From Acidobacteriota bacterium (GTDB taxonomy: Bacteria; Acidobacteriota; Vicinamibacteria; Marinacidobacterales; Marinacidobacteraceae): 64,000 bases of DNA. Below the pieces are notes generated by a model, which was not told where the DNA came from, did not search any database, and saw only the letters and a list, made by a program, of their open reading frames with translations. The DNA is taken from the NCBI GenBank assembly GCA_022822745.1, contig JAJEAO010000035.1, positions 38,335 through 102,334 on the forward strand, in the 5' to 3' direction. Of this stretch, positions 28,169-36,265 are shown piece by piece; within the stretch, counting starts at the first letter, position 1, and each line of letters opens with the position of its first letter. The translations under genes and the position numbers were made by a program.

Positions 28169-28450
28169 ATGCCGAAGCGCGAGAAGGATGTCGTGGCCTG
28201 GAGAAAGGAGTTCATCCGGGGAGTCCTGGGGGGCAAGTCCATGACGCGGTTGTGCGAGGAGTTTGGAGTGAGTCGCGCCACCGGGTACCGGTGGCTGAAC
28301 CGGTTCCGGGAAGAGGGACTGGACGGCCTCCGGGACCGGTCCCGCGCCCCCCGGCGACCCGCCCGCGGACCGCGCCACGGTGGCGGCACCCGGGAGGTGA
28401 TCGGGATCCGTTCGCAGCTCCACCCCGCCGCGAAGCGGAAGCGGCGCTGA
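28169..28450 (+). pseudogene. IS481-like transposase N-terminal remnant
   Basis: 93 codons. SMTRLCEEFGVSRATGYRWLNRFREEG is the helix-turn-helix of IS481-type transposases and GLDGLRDRSRAPRR is the conserved follow-on. The DDE catalytic domain is absent: after about 70 residues the sequence drifts and stops, and nothing downstream resembles it. GGAGG precedes the ATG. I see no terminal inverted repeats, so the element is a decayed fragment. Confidence 0.75.
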
Positions 28451-28549
28451 CTCCCGTCGCCCCGGGTCGGTCCTCCCCGCCCGGTTTCGGGAGCGGGACT
28501 TTGCTCCAAGGCGCTCCTGCCCCGTCCAACCCCCGCCTGAACTGACGCC

Positions 28550-29668
28550 GTGACATCGAGCGTCCGAGGTCCGTTCCGGCCGGGGATGGGGGCGAAGCCG
28601 CCGTTCCTCGCCGGTCGTGAGACGGAAAAGAGCCTCTTCCGGGACTTTCTCACCGATCTCGCCGGGCGAATCGCTCCGGGGACATCGCTCATTCTGCACG
28701 GGCCGCGCGGGAACGGGAAGACCGTCCTTCTCGGCTGGTTGAGGGATGCGGCTCGGCGGTCTGCCGGAGTCGAAACCCTCACCCTGCGACCCGCCGAGAT
28801 CCCGAACGAAGCGCGCCTCGGCGAGCTGTTGGCGCCGCAGTCGTGGTGGCGGCGACTCGGGTCCGGTCAACTGACGTTGGGTGGCTCCCCGTGGAAACCG
28901 GCCAGCGCGCCGCCAGCAGCTCCCGGTGATCTGCTCGCCGGCCGCACCCGAAAGCACGGCCTGGTGATCCTCGTGGACGAGGCGCACACGCTCGATCTCG
29001 CTGTCGGGCGGGCGCTCCTGGGCGCCGCGCAGGAGGTCGGGGCGGAACTCCCGTGCCTGCTCGTCCTCGCGGGGACGCCGAACCTCGAGGGCCGACTCCG
29101 CTCGATGGAGGCGTCATTCTGGAGCCGGGCCACCATCCTGCGCATCGGTCGTCTCCGCGACGAAGCCACGCGGGAAGCGCTCGTTCGCCCGTTCGCTGCC
29201 GAGGGAATCGCCGTGGCCGACGCGGCGCTCCGAATCATGTTGCGCCACGTACAGAACTACCCCTTCTTCGTCCAGTTGATGGGGAGCGCCGCGTGGAAGC
29301 AGTGTCCTCCCGGGTCGGAGCGCCCTCGGGTCACCACCGCCGCGGTGGAACGAGTGCTCCCGGAGTTCCGGAGGACGAAGCGCGAGTACTACCGTCACCG
29401 GGTCGAGGAGCTCATCGACCGGGACCTCCTCCCGGTGGCGCTCTCGGTCGCCGAAGCGTTCCGGACCCGACCGTCCCTCAGCGACGGGCAACTACGCAAC
29501 GCTCTGGCACGAAGCCCGGTCCATGGTGTGACATCGCGGGAGCGCGCCGACGCGATGCGGGCCCTGCGCGATCTCGGCTTCCTGTGGCGGGTCGAGGGCG
29601 AGTTGCGCTGGGAACCCGGCATCCCGAGCCTCATGGACTACACCCGCGAGGCCGCCGCCTCCGCGTAA
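28550..29668 (+). CDS. AAA family ATPase, paralogue 5 of 5
   Basis: 372 residues from GTG 28550. RGPFRPGMG and PPFLAGR open it, then Walker A GPRGNGKTVLL, Walker B GLVILVDEAHTL, sensor CLLVLAGTPN, NYPFFVQLMGSAAW and the C-terminal WEPGIPSLMDY. It pairs with paralogue 4 in sequence. It lies 100 nt after the IS481-like remnant, which hints at past mobility, but there is no partner gene on either side. Unlike the other copies it has no clear TANNNT hexamer just before the start. Confidence 0.87.
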   Translation: MTSSVRGPFRPGMGAKPPFLAGRETEKSLFRDFLTDLAGRIAPGTSLILHGPRGNGKTVLLGWLRDAARRSAGVETLTLRPAEIPNEARLGELLAPQSWWRRLGSGQLTLGGSPWKPASAPPAAPGDLLAGRTRKHGLVILVDEAHTLDLAVGRALLGAAQEVGAELPCLLVLAGTPNLEGRLRSMEASFWSRATILRIGRLRDEATREALVRPFAAEGIAVADAALRIMLRHVQNYPFFVQLMGSAAWKQCPPGSERPRVTTAAVERVLPEFRRTKREYYRHRVEELIDRDLLPVALSVAEAFRTRPSLSDGQLRNALARSPVHGVTSRERADAMRALRDLGFLWRVEGELRWEPGIPSLMDYTREAAASA

Positions 29669-29738
29669 CCGCCCCGACCCACGCCGCTGGCTGCGCGCGC
29701 CGCGAACGGGGGCCCGGCGATAAGCTGCCCTCCGCTCC

Positions 29739-30833
29739 ATGGCGACCACGAAGCGTTCAGCGACCCGCAAGTCCCCGCGCCGGCGGCGTTCCCGGTTGCG
29801 GCTGGATCGGGTCTGGCCCACTCATGTCGTCCCCGGGGGGCGGGTGGACATCGCCGGGCGCGGCTTCGGCGTGGACCAGTCCACCCGCCTCCGGGTCTTC
29901 TTCGGCGACGAACCCGGGCATCTCCTCCGGATCTCCTCGTCCCGGCTCGGAGTCCGGGTCCCCGAGGGGGGCGGCGAGGAGGTCCGGATCTGCCTCAACG
30001 ACCGGGAGACCGAGCCGTTTCGGGTCTCGGTGGGCCGCCGCGTCGCCGACGAACTCCATGTCGTCTCGAACCCGGTGTACGACCCTGCCGGGAACCTCTA
30101 CTCCACTGTCAGCGGGCGCCGCGGGGAGCGAATTCCCCATCCGATCTACCGCTTTCCGCGCGACATGGAGGAAGGAGATGCGCCCGAGTCCATGGGGGAC
30201 GGCATCGTCAATCCGACGGGTCTGGCGTGGGGTCCGGACGACACGCTCTACGTCTCCTCGCGCGAGGACGGCTGCGTTTACCGGCGCGCCGACGACGGCG
30301 GCTTCCACGTGCTGGCGGAAGGTCTCGGCTGCCCCACCGGAATCGGGTTCTCGCCCACGGACGATCTCGTGATCGGGGATCGGGAGGGGACGCTCTACCG
30401 GGTGGATGTGGGGGGAGAAGTCGGCGTCTTCTCCCACATGCGGCCCTCGATCTCGGCGTACCACCTCGCCTTCGATTCCCGCGGCTCGTTGTTCGTGTCC
30501 GGCCCCACGCTCTCCTCCCGCGACCAGATCGTGGAGTTCACTCCCGACGGGGATCCCTGCCGGATCCACTCCGGGTTCGGCCGGCCCCAGGGCATCGCGT
30601 TCGACGCGGAAGACAACTGCTTCGTCGCCGAAGGACTCGCCGGGGATGCGGGCATCTTCCGGTTCACCGAGAGCGGCGCCCGCCGGATCATCACCGGCCC
30701 GCCCCTCGTCGGCGTCGCCCTCCACATCCCGTCGCGAACGATGGCCGTCGCTACCTCGGAAGCGATCTTCGAGTTCGACATCGAGCCGGAAGAAGATGAG
30801 GATGCCCCCGAGGACGGGGGAAGCGGCGCGTGA
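29739..30833 (+). CDS. IPT/TIG-domain plus NHL/SMP-30-like propeller protein
   Basis: 364 residues. After a basic N-terminus (KRSATRKSPRRRRSR) comes an IPT/TIG-like domain (VWPTHVVPGGRVDIAGRGFG). A six-bladed NHL/SMP-30-like propeller follows with repeats such as GLAWGPDDTLYVSSREDG, GIGFSPTDDLVIGDREG and GIAFDAEDNCFVAEG. An acidic tail ends it. I see no signal peptide, so location is uncertain. TAAGCT lies 11 nt before the ATG, giving a very short leader. The stop overlaps the next start (TGATG), so it is coupled to the M20 peptidase. Confidence 0.82.
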   Translation: MATTKRSATRKSPRRRRSRLRLDRVWPTHVVPGGRVDIAGRGFGVDQSTRLRVFFGDEPGHLLRISSSRLGVRVPEGGGEEVRICLNDRETEPFRVSVGRRVADELHVVSNPVYDPAGNLYSTVSGRRGERIPHPIYRFPRDMEEGDAPESMGDGIVNPTGLAWGPDDTLYVSSREDGCVYRRADDGGFHVLAEGLGCPTGIGFSPTDDLVIGDREGTLYRVDVGGEVGVFSHMRPSISAYHLAFDSRGSLFVSGPTLSSRDQIVEFTPDGDPCRIHSGFGRPQGIAFDAEDNCFVAEGLAGDAGIFRFTESGARRIITGPPLVGVALHIPSRTMAVATSEAIFEFDIEPEEDEDAPEDGGSGA

Positions 30834-32344
30834 TGCGGAAGCTCGCGCTCGCGGCCTTCTTCCTGGCGGTCGCGCTGGCCGCTCCGGCCCCGGGTCAGGA
30901 TCTTCGGGCCACGGTCGAGGCCTGGGTCGAGGCGAACCGACGCCCGCTCGTCGAAGAGCTGGTCGAGGCGGTCTCGATCCCCTCGGTGGCGGCCGACTCC
31001 GCCAACATCCGCCGCAAGGCCGAGTTCCTCGCCCGGGCGCTCGAACGGCGCGGCTTCGCCGCCGAGCTGCTCGAGACCGACGGGAACCCCCTGGTCTTCG
31101 CCGAACGCGCCCCCGAGGATCCGGTCCGCACGCTGCTCCTCTACTTCCACTACGACGGACAGCCGGTGGATCCCGCGCGCTGGCGGCAGGAAGACCCGTT
31201 CCAGCCGCTGCTCCGCGACGGGCGGCTGGCCGACGGCGCGAATGCCCTCGACTTCGCCGCCGCCCGGGATCTCCCGCCGGACCACCGGATCTACGCGCGC
31301 TCGGTCGCCGACGACACCGCCCCGATCCTCGCGCTCCTGGGGGCGGTCGAGGCCCTCGACGCGGCCGGGGTGGGCCTTTCGAGCCGGATCAAGGTCGTGC
31401 TCGACGGCGAGGAGGAAGCGGGGTCGCCCAGCCTGGTCCCGGCGATCGCGCGCTACCGGGACCGGTTCGCCGCCGACGCGATGCTGATCCTCGACGGCCC
31501 GCTGCACCAGAGCGGACGGCCGACGGTCAGCTTCGGCGCCCGCGGGATCCTCACGCTCGAGCTCGTGGTCTTCGGACCCCGCGCCCCCCTTCACAGCGGC
31601 CACTACGGCAACTGGGCGCCGAATCCCGCCGTGCGGCTGGCGCAGCTCATCGCCTCGATGAAGGACGCGGACGGCCGGGTCACGATCCCCGGTTTCTACG
31701 ACGGGATCGAGTTCACGGCGGCCGATCGGGAAGCCCTGGAGGCGGTTCCCGACGACCTCCCGGCGATGATGCGTTCCCTGGGTTTCGCCGCCGCGGACCG
31801 GGTGGGCGACTCGCTCCAGGAGGCGATCCAGTTCCCCTCGCTGAACGTGCGCGGGCTCCAAAGCGCCTGGGTGGGCGCCGAGGCGCGGACGATCGTTCCC
31901 GCGACCGCGACCGCGGCGCTGGATGTCCGGCTGGTGGCGGAGACGCCCGCCGAGACGATGTACGCCCGGGTGCGGGACTTCATCGCCTCGCAGGGCTGGC
32001 ATCTCGTGGAGCGGGATCCGACGGATGCCGAACGGGCCGAACACTCCCGCATCGCCCGCCTCACCCGCAGCGCGGGCACGAACGCCTTCCGCACTCCCCT
32101 CGACCATCCGGTCGCCGCCCGCGTGGTCGAGGCGCTGGGCGAGGTCTGGGGCGAACTCCCGGTGCGCAAGCGCACCAGCGGGGGAACCGTTCCGATTTCG
32201 CCGTTCGTGGAGGCGCTCGGCGTCCCGGCGCTCATGGTTCCCACGGTGAACCACGACAACAACCAGCACAGCCCGAACGAGAACCTCCGCCTCGGCCACT
32301 TCTACGACTCCATCGTCACCATCGCCGCCATCCTGACGATGTAG
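30833..32344 (+). CDS. M20-family metallopeptidase, exported
   Basis: 503 residues with a signal peptide ending near APGQD. M20 landmarks: LYFHYDGQPVD (first zinc histidine; D-G-Q-P replaces the usual D-V-V-P), ARSVADDTAPI (bridging aspartate), DGEEEAGSP (catalytic glutamate) and a late HDNNQHSPNEN (last histidine). It probably cleaves dipeptides or acyl-amino acids in the periplasm. I chose ATG 30833, overlapping the upstream stop by one base, rather than GTG 30830. Confidence 0.9.
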   Translation: MRKLALAAFFLAVALAAPAPGQDLRATVEAWVEANRRPLVEELVEAVSIPSVAADSANIRRKAEFLARALERRGFAAELLETDGNPLVFAERAPEDPVRTLLLYFHYDGQPVDPARWRQEDPFQPLLRDGRLADGANALDFAAARDLPPDHRIYARSVADDTAPILALLGAVEALDAAGVGLSSRIKVVLDGEEEAGSPSLVPAIARYRDRFAADAMLILDGPLHQSGRPTVSFGARGILTLELVVFGPRAPLHSGHYGNWAPNPAVRLAQLIASMKDADGRVTIPGFYDGIEFTAADREALEAVPDDLPAMMRSLGFAAADRVGDSLQEAIQFPSLNVRGLQSAWVGAEARTIVPATATAALDVRLVAETPAETMYARVRDFIASQGWHLVERDPTDAERAEHSRIARLTRSAGTNAFRTPLDHPVAARVVEALGEVWGELPVRKRTSGGTVPISPFVEALGVPALMVPTVNHDNNQHSPNENLRLGHFYDSIVTIAAILTM

Positions 32345-32406
32345 CGCCGGGGTTGTCGGCCGGGGTTCCCGGTTCGGCCTCCCCATCCCGGTTCTTCTGC
32401 GTCATG

Positions 32407-32420
32407 ATGTAGTATGTAGT
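32407..32420 (+). promoter_or_regulatory. Tandem ATGTAGT and TAGTAT -10 before vapB
   Basis: ATGTAGT is repeated head to tail at 32407-32413 and 32414-32420, and TAGTAT at 32411-32416 fits a -10 with the start codon 5 nt further on. No Shine-Dalgarno is present. A ribbon-helix-helix operator overlapping the promoter, with a leaderless message, is a reasonable reading. Confidence 0.5.
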
Positions 32421-32421
32421 T

Positions 32422-32712
32422 ATGGCACACCAGAAGATGACTTTCAGCCTCGATCAGGTCACGGCGTCGCGCATCGGAGAGCTGGCTCGGGGGCAGGGAA
32501 AGCCGAAGAGCGCCGTCGTTCGCGATGCGGTGGCGGCCTACGCCGAGCGGTCCGGCGCGGTGAGCGAAGCGGAGCGGCTGGAACGCGCGCGCCTCTTCGT
32601 GAAGCTCGCGGCCCGGATCCCGGCCCGGCCTCCCGAAGAGGTGGAAGCCGAACTTCGCGAAGTCCGACGCGCCCGGCGAACGAGCGGACGCGGGACAGTC
32701 TCGGAGCCATGA
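32422..32712 (+). CDS. Ribbon-helix-helix antitoxin of VapBC pair
   Basis: 96 residues. MTFSLDQVTASRIGELARGQ followed by KPKSAVVRDAVAAYAERSG is a CopG/RHH DNA-binding domain. The C-terminal 45 residues are charged and probably wrap the toxin. It is directly followed, with ATGA overlap, by a PIN-domain toxin gene. It likely represses its own promoter with the toxin through the tandem ATGTAGT site upstream. Confidence 0.85.
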   Translation: MAHQKMTFSLDQVTASRIGELARGQGKPKSAVVRDAVAAYAERSGAVSEAERLERARLFVKLAARIPARPPEEVEAELREVRRARRTSGRGTVSEP

Positions 32713-33116
32713 TCCTGCTGGACACCTCCGTTCTCGTCCACCATCTTGCCTCGCCGGGCGCGAGTTCGGGCGGCCCGCTCCTCGAGGTGCTCCTGATGGA
32801 GCCGGAAGCCGTGCGGGTTCCGACGCTGGTTCTCTACGAGTGGTGGCGCGGCCCTCGTCAGGCAGCCGAACTCGACCTCCAGCGACGCATGTTTCCAGAC
32901 ACGCAGGCTGTTCCCTTCGGCGTGCCCGAGGCCCGAGTGGCCGCAGAACTCCACGAGAGCCTGCCGCGCGCCCGGCGTCGCGGCGCCGACATCGCGATCG
33001 CGGCCTGCGCTCTCGTCCGTGGAGCCTGGCTATGGACTCTCAACGAGAAGGACTTTCGCGATGTCCCGGGCCTCCTGCTCTATGGCGGAAACGGCTCGAA
33101 CGGGGTGCCGCGCTGA
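32709..33116 (+). CDS. VapC-type PIN-domain ribonuclease toxin
   Basis: 135 residues. The PIN acidic residues are visible: D in MILLDTSVLVHH, E in LVLYEWWRG, D in GADIAIAACAL and the N/D pair in LNEKDFRDVPGL. VapC toxins cut tRNA or rRNA. Start overlaps the antitoxin stop by 4 nt, the usual coupling in VapBC operons. Confidence 0.87.
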   Translation: MILLDTSVLVHHLASPGASSGGPLLEVLLMEPEAVRVPTLVLYEWWRGPRQAAELDLQRRMFPDTQAVPFGVPEARVAAELHESLPRARRRGADIAIAACALVRGAWLWTLNEKDFRDVPGLLLYGGNGSNGVPR

Positions 33117-33142
33117 CGAGCCGCCGGCGAAGGCCGCCGCCA

Positions 33143-33532
33143 TCAACGAGGTTCGGCCCTCCGGCTGAGGGCCCGCCGGACTTCCTCGAGCAGAGACTCC
33201 ACGAGCTGGATGGCGCGCTCGCGATCCAGCGGGCTTCGCTGCCGTGGGAGCGCCTCGTCGCGGAAGCGGACGGCATACGGGTCGAAGTCGAGGAGTCCCG
33301 TGAAGGGTTCCATGTCCACGCCGAGGTCCACCAGTCGCCGGAGAAGCCGATGGTTGCTGTGGGTGAGCGGAACCATCTCGCCGAGCAGGGCGATGCGGGC
33401 CTTCATCGCCTTCTCAGCGGCCTGCTGGGCGTGGAAGCCGAAGACCTCGTCCGACACCTCGGTGCGGCGAAGGATCCGCAACGTCTGAGCGTCTCGCTCG
33501 GCCGCCTCGACCAGGAGCCGCGCCGCGCGCAC
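33143..33532 (-). CDS. HEPN-domain protein partnered with MNT
   Basis: 129 residues, all-helical in appearance. FGFHAQQAAEKAMKARIALLG and PLTHSNHRLLRRLVDLG match the PF05168-type HEPN domain. I do not find the R-x(4-6)-H ribonuclease motif of HepT-like toxins, so it may act as a partner or sensor and not a nuclease. It starts at GTG 33532, directly after the TAG of the nucleotidyltransferase gene, so the two are cotranslated. Confidence 0.8.
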   Translation of the reverse strand: MRAARLLVEAAERDAQTLRILRRTEVSDEVFGFHAQQAAEKAMKARIALLGEMVPLTHSNHRLLRRLVDLGVDMEPFTGLLDFDPYAVRFRDEALPRQRSPLDRERAIQLVESLLEEVRRALSRRAEPR

Positions 33533-33844
33533 CTACGGTCGCTCATAGACCACCTTCCCCTCGCGGAGAGCCCGAGCGAGGACGTGGTTGATCGAGTCCT
33601 TCCAGTACTCCACGTCATCCAGGGAAAAGACGAGCACATCCACTTCGACATCGAACTCCGATACGACGGCGAGGAGCCGCACCATCTCCTGGTGGCGGCT
33701 CCGGTCCGCCCCGAACGGCTCGGCCTCGATCACCACGAGATCCACGTCCGAGTCCTGCCGGAAGTCCCCGCGCGCTCTGGATCCGAACAGGATCACCTGC
33801 TCCGGATCCACCGCCTCCACGATGGACCGCACGATGCGCGGCAC
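33533..33844 (-). CDS. Minimal nucleotidyltransferase (MNT)
   Basis: About 104 residues from GTG 33844. ILFGSRARGD and DSDVDLVV are the G-S and D-x-D motifs of polymerase-beta-type nucleotidyltransferases, and VEVDVLVFS carries the third aspartate. In characterised HepT-MntA systems MntA AMPylates the HEPN toxin; here the gene order is MNT first, HEPN second. The track ORF extends to 34558 but that part is a shadow. The start is uncertain: GTG 33844 is the first good codon before the fold. Confidence 0.82.
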   Translation of the reverse strand: MPRIVRSIVEAVDPEQVILFGSRARGDFRQDSDVDLVVIEAEPFGADRSRHQEMVRLLAVVSEFDVEVDVLVFSLDDVEYWKDSINHVLARALREGKVVYERP

Positions 33845-33858
33845 CAGCTCGTTGCTCG

Positions 33859-34185
33859 TCAGTCCTCGTCCTCCTCGCCGATCAAGCGTCCGACCAGCGG
33901 GTTGATGCGCCAGATGAGTCCCGCTCGGCGAACCAGATTGAGCCTGGTGTCCCGACTGATGCCCATGCCGTGCGGCTTCAGGTCGACGAAGAAGGCGTGG
34001 CGCTCGTTTTCCGGATCGTCGGTCTCGGCGCTTCGCCCGACGAGCATCTCCGGAGGTCCTGCACCGCCGGTCGTGACGTACGGCTGCACGCAGGCAAAGG
34101 GCAGCGTCTGGTGAGAGAGCGTCGGGAGCCCGATCCTCGGGCGTCTGAGCCCAGAGGCCGAAGCAGTCGTTCCCCGGTCGCTCAC
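33859..34185 (-). CDS. Hypothetical protein upstream of MNT/HEPN
   Basis: 108 residues, not recognised. The second half (HAFFVDLKPHGMGISRDTRL, then LIWRINPLVGRLIGEEDED) reads like real protein, with an acidic tail. It ends 14 nt before the MNT start on the same strand, so it may belong to that operon, perhaps as a regulator. The N-terminal third is Ser/Arg/Gly-rich and the start is doubtful. No domain could be assigned. Confidence 0.45.
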   Translation of the reverse strand: MSDRGTTASASGLRRPRIGLPTLSHQTLPFACVQPYVTTGGAGPPEMLVGRSAETDDPENERHAFFVDLKPHGMGISRDTRLNLVRRAGLIWRINPLVGRLIGEEDED

Positions 34186-34272
34186 TATGTGGGGCGACGC
34201 TGGGCCCCCGGCTGGCGTCGCGGGCGCATCGGGTCACGCCGCGGCAGGTGAGCTCCTCGAACCCGCGCTCAC

Positions 34273-34809
34273 TCAGGTCGGAGGAGCGGCGTCTGCCGCC
34301 GCCGCGGCCGGGGCGCCGCGCCTCCATTCGAATCGCGCGTCCAGATCGCGCAGCATGCGGAACGTGTCCACGCATGGGACACCGAACGCCCGGCATACGT
34401 TCGGGAGCGGGACTCGGCGCTTCACGTTGGGAGCGTACCTCTCGTGCGTCACCAGGACGGCGCCGTGGACCCTCGCGTACGCCGCCAGCCAGCCGTCTGC
34501 TGCTGCGGCGAACTCCGCCTGCGCTGCGCCGACGAACTGCCGGCTGTCTCGGACCCACTGCATCATTTCGCCGAAGGCTCGGGCAACGCTCGGATCACGC
34601 GACGACGCGAAGAATCCCGCCGGTCCTTCCCGGACCCACCGCCAGAGCGAATCGGGCTCCCGGGAGAGCTCGACACGGACTCGATCGAGGCTGACGATCC
34701 GCTTCCTTCGATGGTGATGGCGCAGACACTCCCAGAAGCCTGGACAGAGGTCCAGTCCGTAGTACCGCTTGTGCGCTTCGATCAGGATGTTCGAATCGAG
34801 TACGAACAC
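34273..34809 (-). CDS. DUF4411 PIN-like toxin candidate
   Basis: 178 residues from GTG 34809. FVLDSNILIEAHKRYYG with CPGFWECL is the diagnostic start of the DUF4411 family, a PIN-like fold. VLVTHERYAPNVKRRVPLPN and VCRAFGVPCVDTFRML are its typical ending. The upstream XRE-IrrE gene stops 5 nt before, the standard arrangement of this two-gene toxin-antitoxin-like pair. The track ORF begins inside the IrrE gene in another frame; the family start fixes the correct one. The extreme C-terminus is alanine-rich. Confidence 0.86.
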   Translation of the reverse strand: MFVLDSNILIEAHKRYYGLDLCPGFWECLRHHHRRKRIVSLDRVRVELSREPDSLWRWVREGPAGFFASSRDPSVARAFGEMMQWVRDSRQFVGAAQAEFAAAADGWLAAYARVHGAVLVTHERYAPNVKRRVPLPNVCRAFGVPCVDTFRMLRDLDARFEWRRGAPAAAAADAAPPT

Positions 34810-34814
34810 CGGAC

Positions 34815-35975
34815 TCAGGAGGTCCGCTCGATTGAGCCGATGAAAGTGTCGAAGCTCTTCCCGCGAAGTCCGGTCAGGGAATAGGCCTCCCGATAGGACA
34901 GCCTCCCTTCCAGGACGGCGCGCCGGACCGCCGAGCCGAACCGGCGGCCGATGCGGATGTTCTGGTTGTTCCAGAAGTTCCCTCCGGTGGCGAGTCGCCG
35001 GCTGCGCGCCTCCAGTCGGTAGGCCTCGTAGAAGCGACGGAACTCTCCCCACCCGATGAGATCCAGGTGCACCGTGCGCCACGCGGCCACGAGAACGCTC
35101 ACGCGGAAACGACGGGCGACGGCCTGGAGCGAGTCATCAATCGTCCCGACCCGCTTCCAGCATGCGACCAACTCGTCGGCTGGCACCAGGAATTCGGCGG
35201 CGGCGCCGTCGCAGAACCGCTCGATGTCGTGGGCGTGGCTTTCGGTGAAGGCTGCTCCCGAAACGCCTGCCGATCCCTCGGCGATGTGCGCGAGTTCGTG
35301 AGCCAGCGTGAACATCTGTGCAGTCCTGAAGTCGGCGCCGTTCACGAAGACGAGCGGTGCGTAGTCGTCGGTCAGGGAGAATCCACGAAACTCATCCGGA
35401 TCGAGGCGGCGGTGGGTGTTGTTTCCGACGACGCCGTTGATCACGATCAGGATTCCGGCAGACTCGGCCCGCCGACGCAGGAAGCGCAGGGCGTGAGTCC
35501 ATGACGGCTGGGTGGCTGCCCACCCCGGCTCCAGTTCCAGGTGCCGTCGCATGGCGCGCGCGCACCTGGCCGACATGGAACCGCTGCCGCAGCAACCCAC
35601 GATGGGGAGCGGGTCCATCCCGTCTTCGAGCAGTTCCTCGCGCATCCACGCCTGACGGCGAATCATGTGGTGCACGGTGTCCAGGAGCTCGGGACTCGGA
35701 CGCCGGGATGAGCCGGCGGGGGCGCGGAAATCGGGAATGGGGAGGCTGTCTTCGGGGGGTTCGCGGAGATAGAGGAACCCGAGAGGTGTGTGGGTGCGGC
35801 GCGCGAGACGGTCGGCCTGCGCCATCGTGATTCGGCCCGAACGTTCCCAGTCGGCCACACGATCCGGTCGGACGCCGATCCCGGCTGCGAGAGCCTCGGG
35901 CGCCAGTCCGGCTCGCCTCCGCGCCCAGCGCAGAACTTCAGGCTCCATCCTGCGCCACACCGGCCGTCCACTCAC
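34815..35975 (-). CDS. XRE-family regulator fused to ImmA/IrrE metallopeptidase
   Basis: 386 residues. An N-terminal helix-turn-helix (LAPEALAAGIGVRPDRVADW) is followed by the IrrE domain with zinc motif TLAHELAHI (HExxH) and a downstream glutamate in DIERFCDGAAAEF. Such proteins act as antitoxin/regulator for DUF4411 partners or cleave repressors. GTG 35975 is chosen because AGGAGG lies 7 nt upstream. It overlaps a small upstream ORF (GTGA) and is followed 5 nt later by DUF4411. Confidence 0.88.
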   Translation of the reverse strand: MSGRPVWRRMEPEVLRWARRRAGLAPEALAAGIGVRPDRVADWERSGRITMAQADRLARRTHTPLGFLYLREPPEDSLPIPDFRAPAGSSRRPSPELLDTVHHMIRRQAWMREELLEDGMDPLPIVGCCGSGSMSARCARAMRRHLELEPGWAATQPSWTHALRFLRRRAESAGILIVINGVVGNNTHRRLDPDEFRGFSLTDDYAPLVFVNGADFRTAQMFTLAHELAHIAEGSAGVSGAAFTESHAHDIERFCDGAAAEFLVPADELVACWKRVGTIDDSLQAVARRFRVSVLVAAWRTVHLDLIGWGEFRRFYEAYRLEARSRRLATGGNFWNNQNIRIGRRFGSAVRRAVLEGRLSYREAYSLTGLRGKSFDTFIGSIERTS

Positions 35976-36244
35976 TGCGTCGCCTCCTCGCTACTCGGGA
36001 GCTTGTCGCTCCTGCCGACCGGCGGTTCGGGGACCGCTGGCTGCGCTCGCGAACCGGCGAGTTCGTCACCGGCGCCGCCGGGAACCGTAGCAGCGACCGG
36101 GAGCGAAACCTCGGCCTCGCCAACCTCCCGCACGCCCCTCACCACGTCCGCGATGAGGCGGGCGCGGCGGGCCACGATCCGGACTCGCAGCGAGGTGGGT
36201 CGCGCTCGAGAATCGCCCCTCCGGAGAGGGTTCCTCCGCAGCAC
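35972..36244 (-). CDS. Possible small ORF upstream of XRE-IrrE
   Basis: An in-frame stretch whose TGA overlaps the GTG start of the XRE-IrrE gene (GTGA). It encodes a basic segment (VRIVARRARLIADVVRGV) followed by an Ala/Pro-rich tail. The start could be GTG 36244 or GTG 36175. The coupling and the good ribosome-binding site at its end support translation, but I recognise no family and coding character is weak. It otherwise fills the 266-nt gap before the aminotransferase. Confidence 0.35.
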   Translation of the reverse strand: MLRRNPLRRGDSRARPTSLRVRIVARRARLIADVVRGVREVGEAEVSLPVAATVPGGAGDELAGSRAQPAVPEPPVGRSDKLPSSEEATQ

Positions 36245-36265
36245 TTCGTAGCATTCCCGGCGACC

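Noticed and set aside
33845-34558. N-terminal extension of the MNT gene
   Set aside because: The frame runs antisense and out of phase through two other genes; the fold is complete from GTG 33844.
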